Shown here one piece after another: positions 5,726 through 5,808 of a stretch of DNA of 5,808 nucleotides (the first letter of the stretch is position 1; each line of letters starts with the position of its first letter). The position numbers were made by a program, and so were the translations under genes. Below the pieces are notes generated by a model. The model was not told the DNA's origin and did no database searches. It saw only the letters and a program-made list of their open reading frames with translations. The stretch comes from Patescibacteria group bacterium UBA1449 (GTDB lineage: Bacteria > Patescibacteriota > Microgenomatia > UBA1400 > UBA1449): NCBI GenBank assembly GCA_002335355.1, contig DCTD01000113.1:212-6019 (forward strand), in the 5' to 3' direction.

Positions 5726-5734
5726 TGTTACACT
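5726..5734 (+). promoter_or_regulatory. rightward extended -10-like sequence
   Basis: TGTTACACT fits TGnTAnnnT. The first ATG is 9 nt downstream but opens only an 8-codon frame, so no leaderless gene follows directly. If active it would serve a gene beyond the window or a small RNA. Confidence 0.25.
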
Positions 5735-5742
5735 TAAGCAAA

Positions 5743-5755
5743 CATGAGTCTCATG
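5743..5755. repeat. palindrome CATGAG-T-CTCATG
   Basis: This is a perfect 6-bp inverted repeat around one central base. The one-base centre cannot form an RNA hairpin loop, so any role would be at the DNA level, for example as an operator. It sits where transcription from the -10-like element at 5726-5734 would begin. Confidence 0.4.
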
Positions 5756-5777
5756 ATATATACAAAATAGATTTGAT

Positions 5778-5806
5778 TTAACAAAAAGACCTATAGTAAA
5801 TATATT
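5778..5806 (+). promoter_or_regulatory. possible sigma-70-like promoter for a gene beyond the window
   Basis: TTAACA (5778-5783) and TATATT (5801-5806) are separated by 17 bp and differ from the consensus -35 and -10 by one base each. The surrounding sequence is very AT-rich, so chance matches are easy. The supposed gene would start outside the window. Confidence 0.35.
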
Positions 5807-5808
5807 AA

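Larger units (their letters stand above)
5658..5808. other. AT-rich intergenic region at the right end
   Basis: No credible gene lies in these 151 bp. They hold the reverse promoter of the CoA gene (5664-5672), a GGAGG at 5719-5723 followed one base later by ATG with only a 16-codon frame, two rightward promoter-like sequences, and the palindrome CATGAGTCTCATG (5743-5755). The layout suits a divergent regulatory region with a rightward gene starting beyond the window, but that gene cannot be seen. Confidence 0.5.

Noticed and set aside
5725..5781. 16-codon forward frame starting at ATG 5725 behind GGAGG
   Set aside because: GGAGG ends only one base before the ATG, too close for a ribosome binding site, and the peptide has no recognisable features.
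5654..5806. Reverse-strand open frame of about 50 codons from the right edge, whose TGA overlaps the ATG of the CoA gene (ATGA)
   Set aside because: It has no ATG start inside the window, an odd composition rich in Cys and His, and runs straight through the promoter of the CoA gene. The AT-rich region leaves such frames open by chance.
1..5808. tRNA, rRNA, CRISPR array, insertion sequence or prophage
   Set aside because: No cloverleaf, rRNA core sequence, spaced repeat array, transposase or terminal inverted repeat was found on either strand by eye.

Overview
The window is about 5.8 kb of moderately AT-rich DNA. It holds four complete protein genes and short AT-rich intergenic stretches. The most likely source is a bacterium of the Candidate Phyla Radiation (Patescibacteria), probably the Microgenomates group; this is inference, with no search behind it. 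The main clue is the gene mix: a signal peptidase fused to a CAP domain, a DUF2723 membrane glycosyltransferase with TPR repeats, and archaeal-type coenzyme A enzymes. The signal peptidase carries the bacterial Ser/Lys dyad rather than the archaeal/ER Ser/His type, so a bacterial host is favoured despite the archaeal-type CoA enzyme. The standard genetic code fits all genes (no in-frame TGA).

Layout, left to right: (a) 1-163, a possible 3' end of an upstream gene, an intrinsic terminator (54-79), a cluster of TTAACT inverted repeats, and an extended -10 promoter; (b) 170-610 (+), a 146-residue beta-rich protein of unknown function; (c) 657-2462 (+), a 601-residue signal peptidase I with a multi-segment membrane anchor and a C-terminal CAP/SCP-like domain; (d) 2485-4674 (+), a 729-residue DUF2723 GT-C-type glycosyltransferase ending in two TPRs; (e) 4671-5657 (-), a 328-residue fusion of archaeal/eukaryotic-type phosphopantetheine adenylyltransferase with a DUF359 GTP-dependent dephospho-CoA kinase; (f) 5658-5808, an AT-rich region with the promoter of (e) and promoter-like and palindromic sequences facing right.

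Genes (c) and (d) lie 22 bp apart and read as a cell-envelope unit: one cleaves exported proteins, the other probably transfers sugars at the membrane. Gene (e) is a separate metabolic unit that would carry out the last two steps of CoA synthesis in one polypeptide. It converges on (d), and the two stop codons overlap with no room for a terminator. Three genes (a start at 170, one at 2485 and one at 5657) have the same signal, TGnTAnAAT ending 6-7 nt before the ATG, which points to leaderless mRNAs. The gene at 657 instead has an extended -10 farther upstream and a Shine-Dalgarno-like AAGGA.

The points most worth following are the all-archaeal-type PPAT-DPCK fusion in a bacterial context, the signal peptidase-CAP fusion with tyrosines at the usual CAP histidine positions, and the recurring leaderless promoter geometry.
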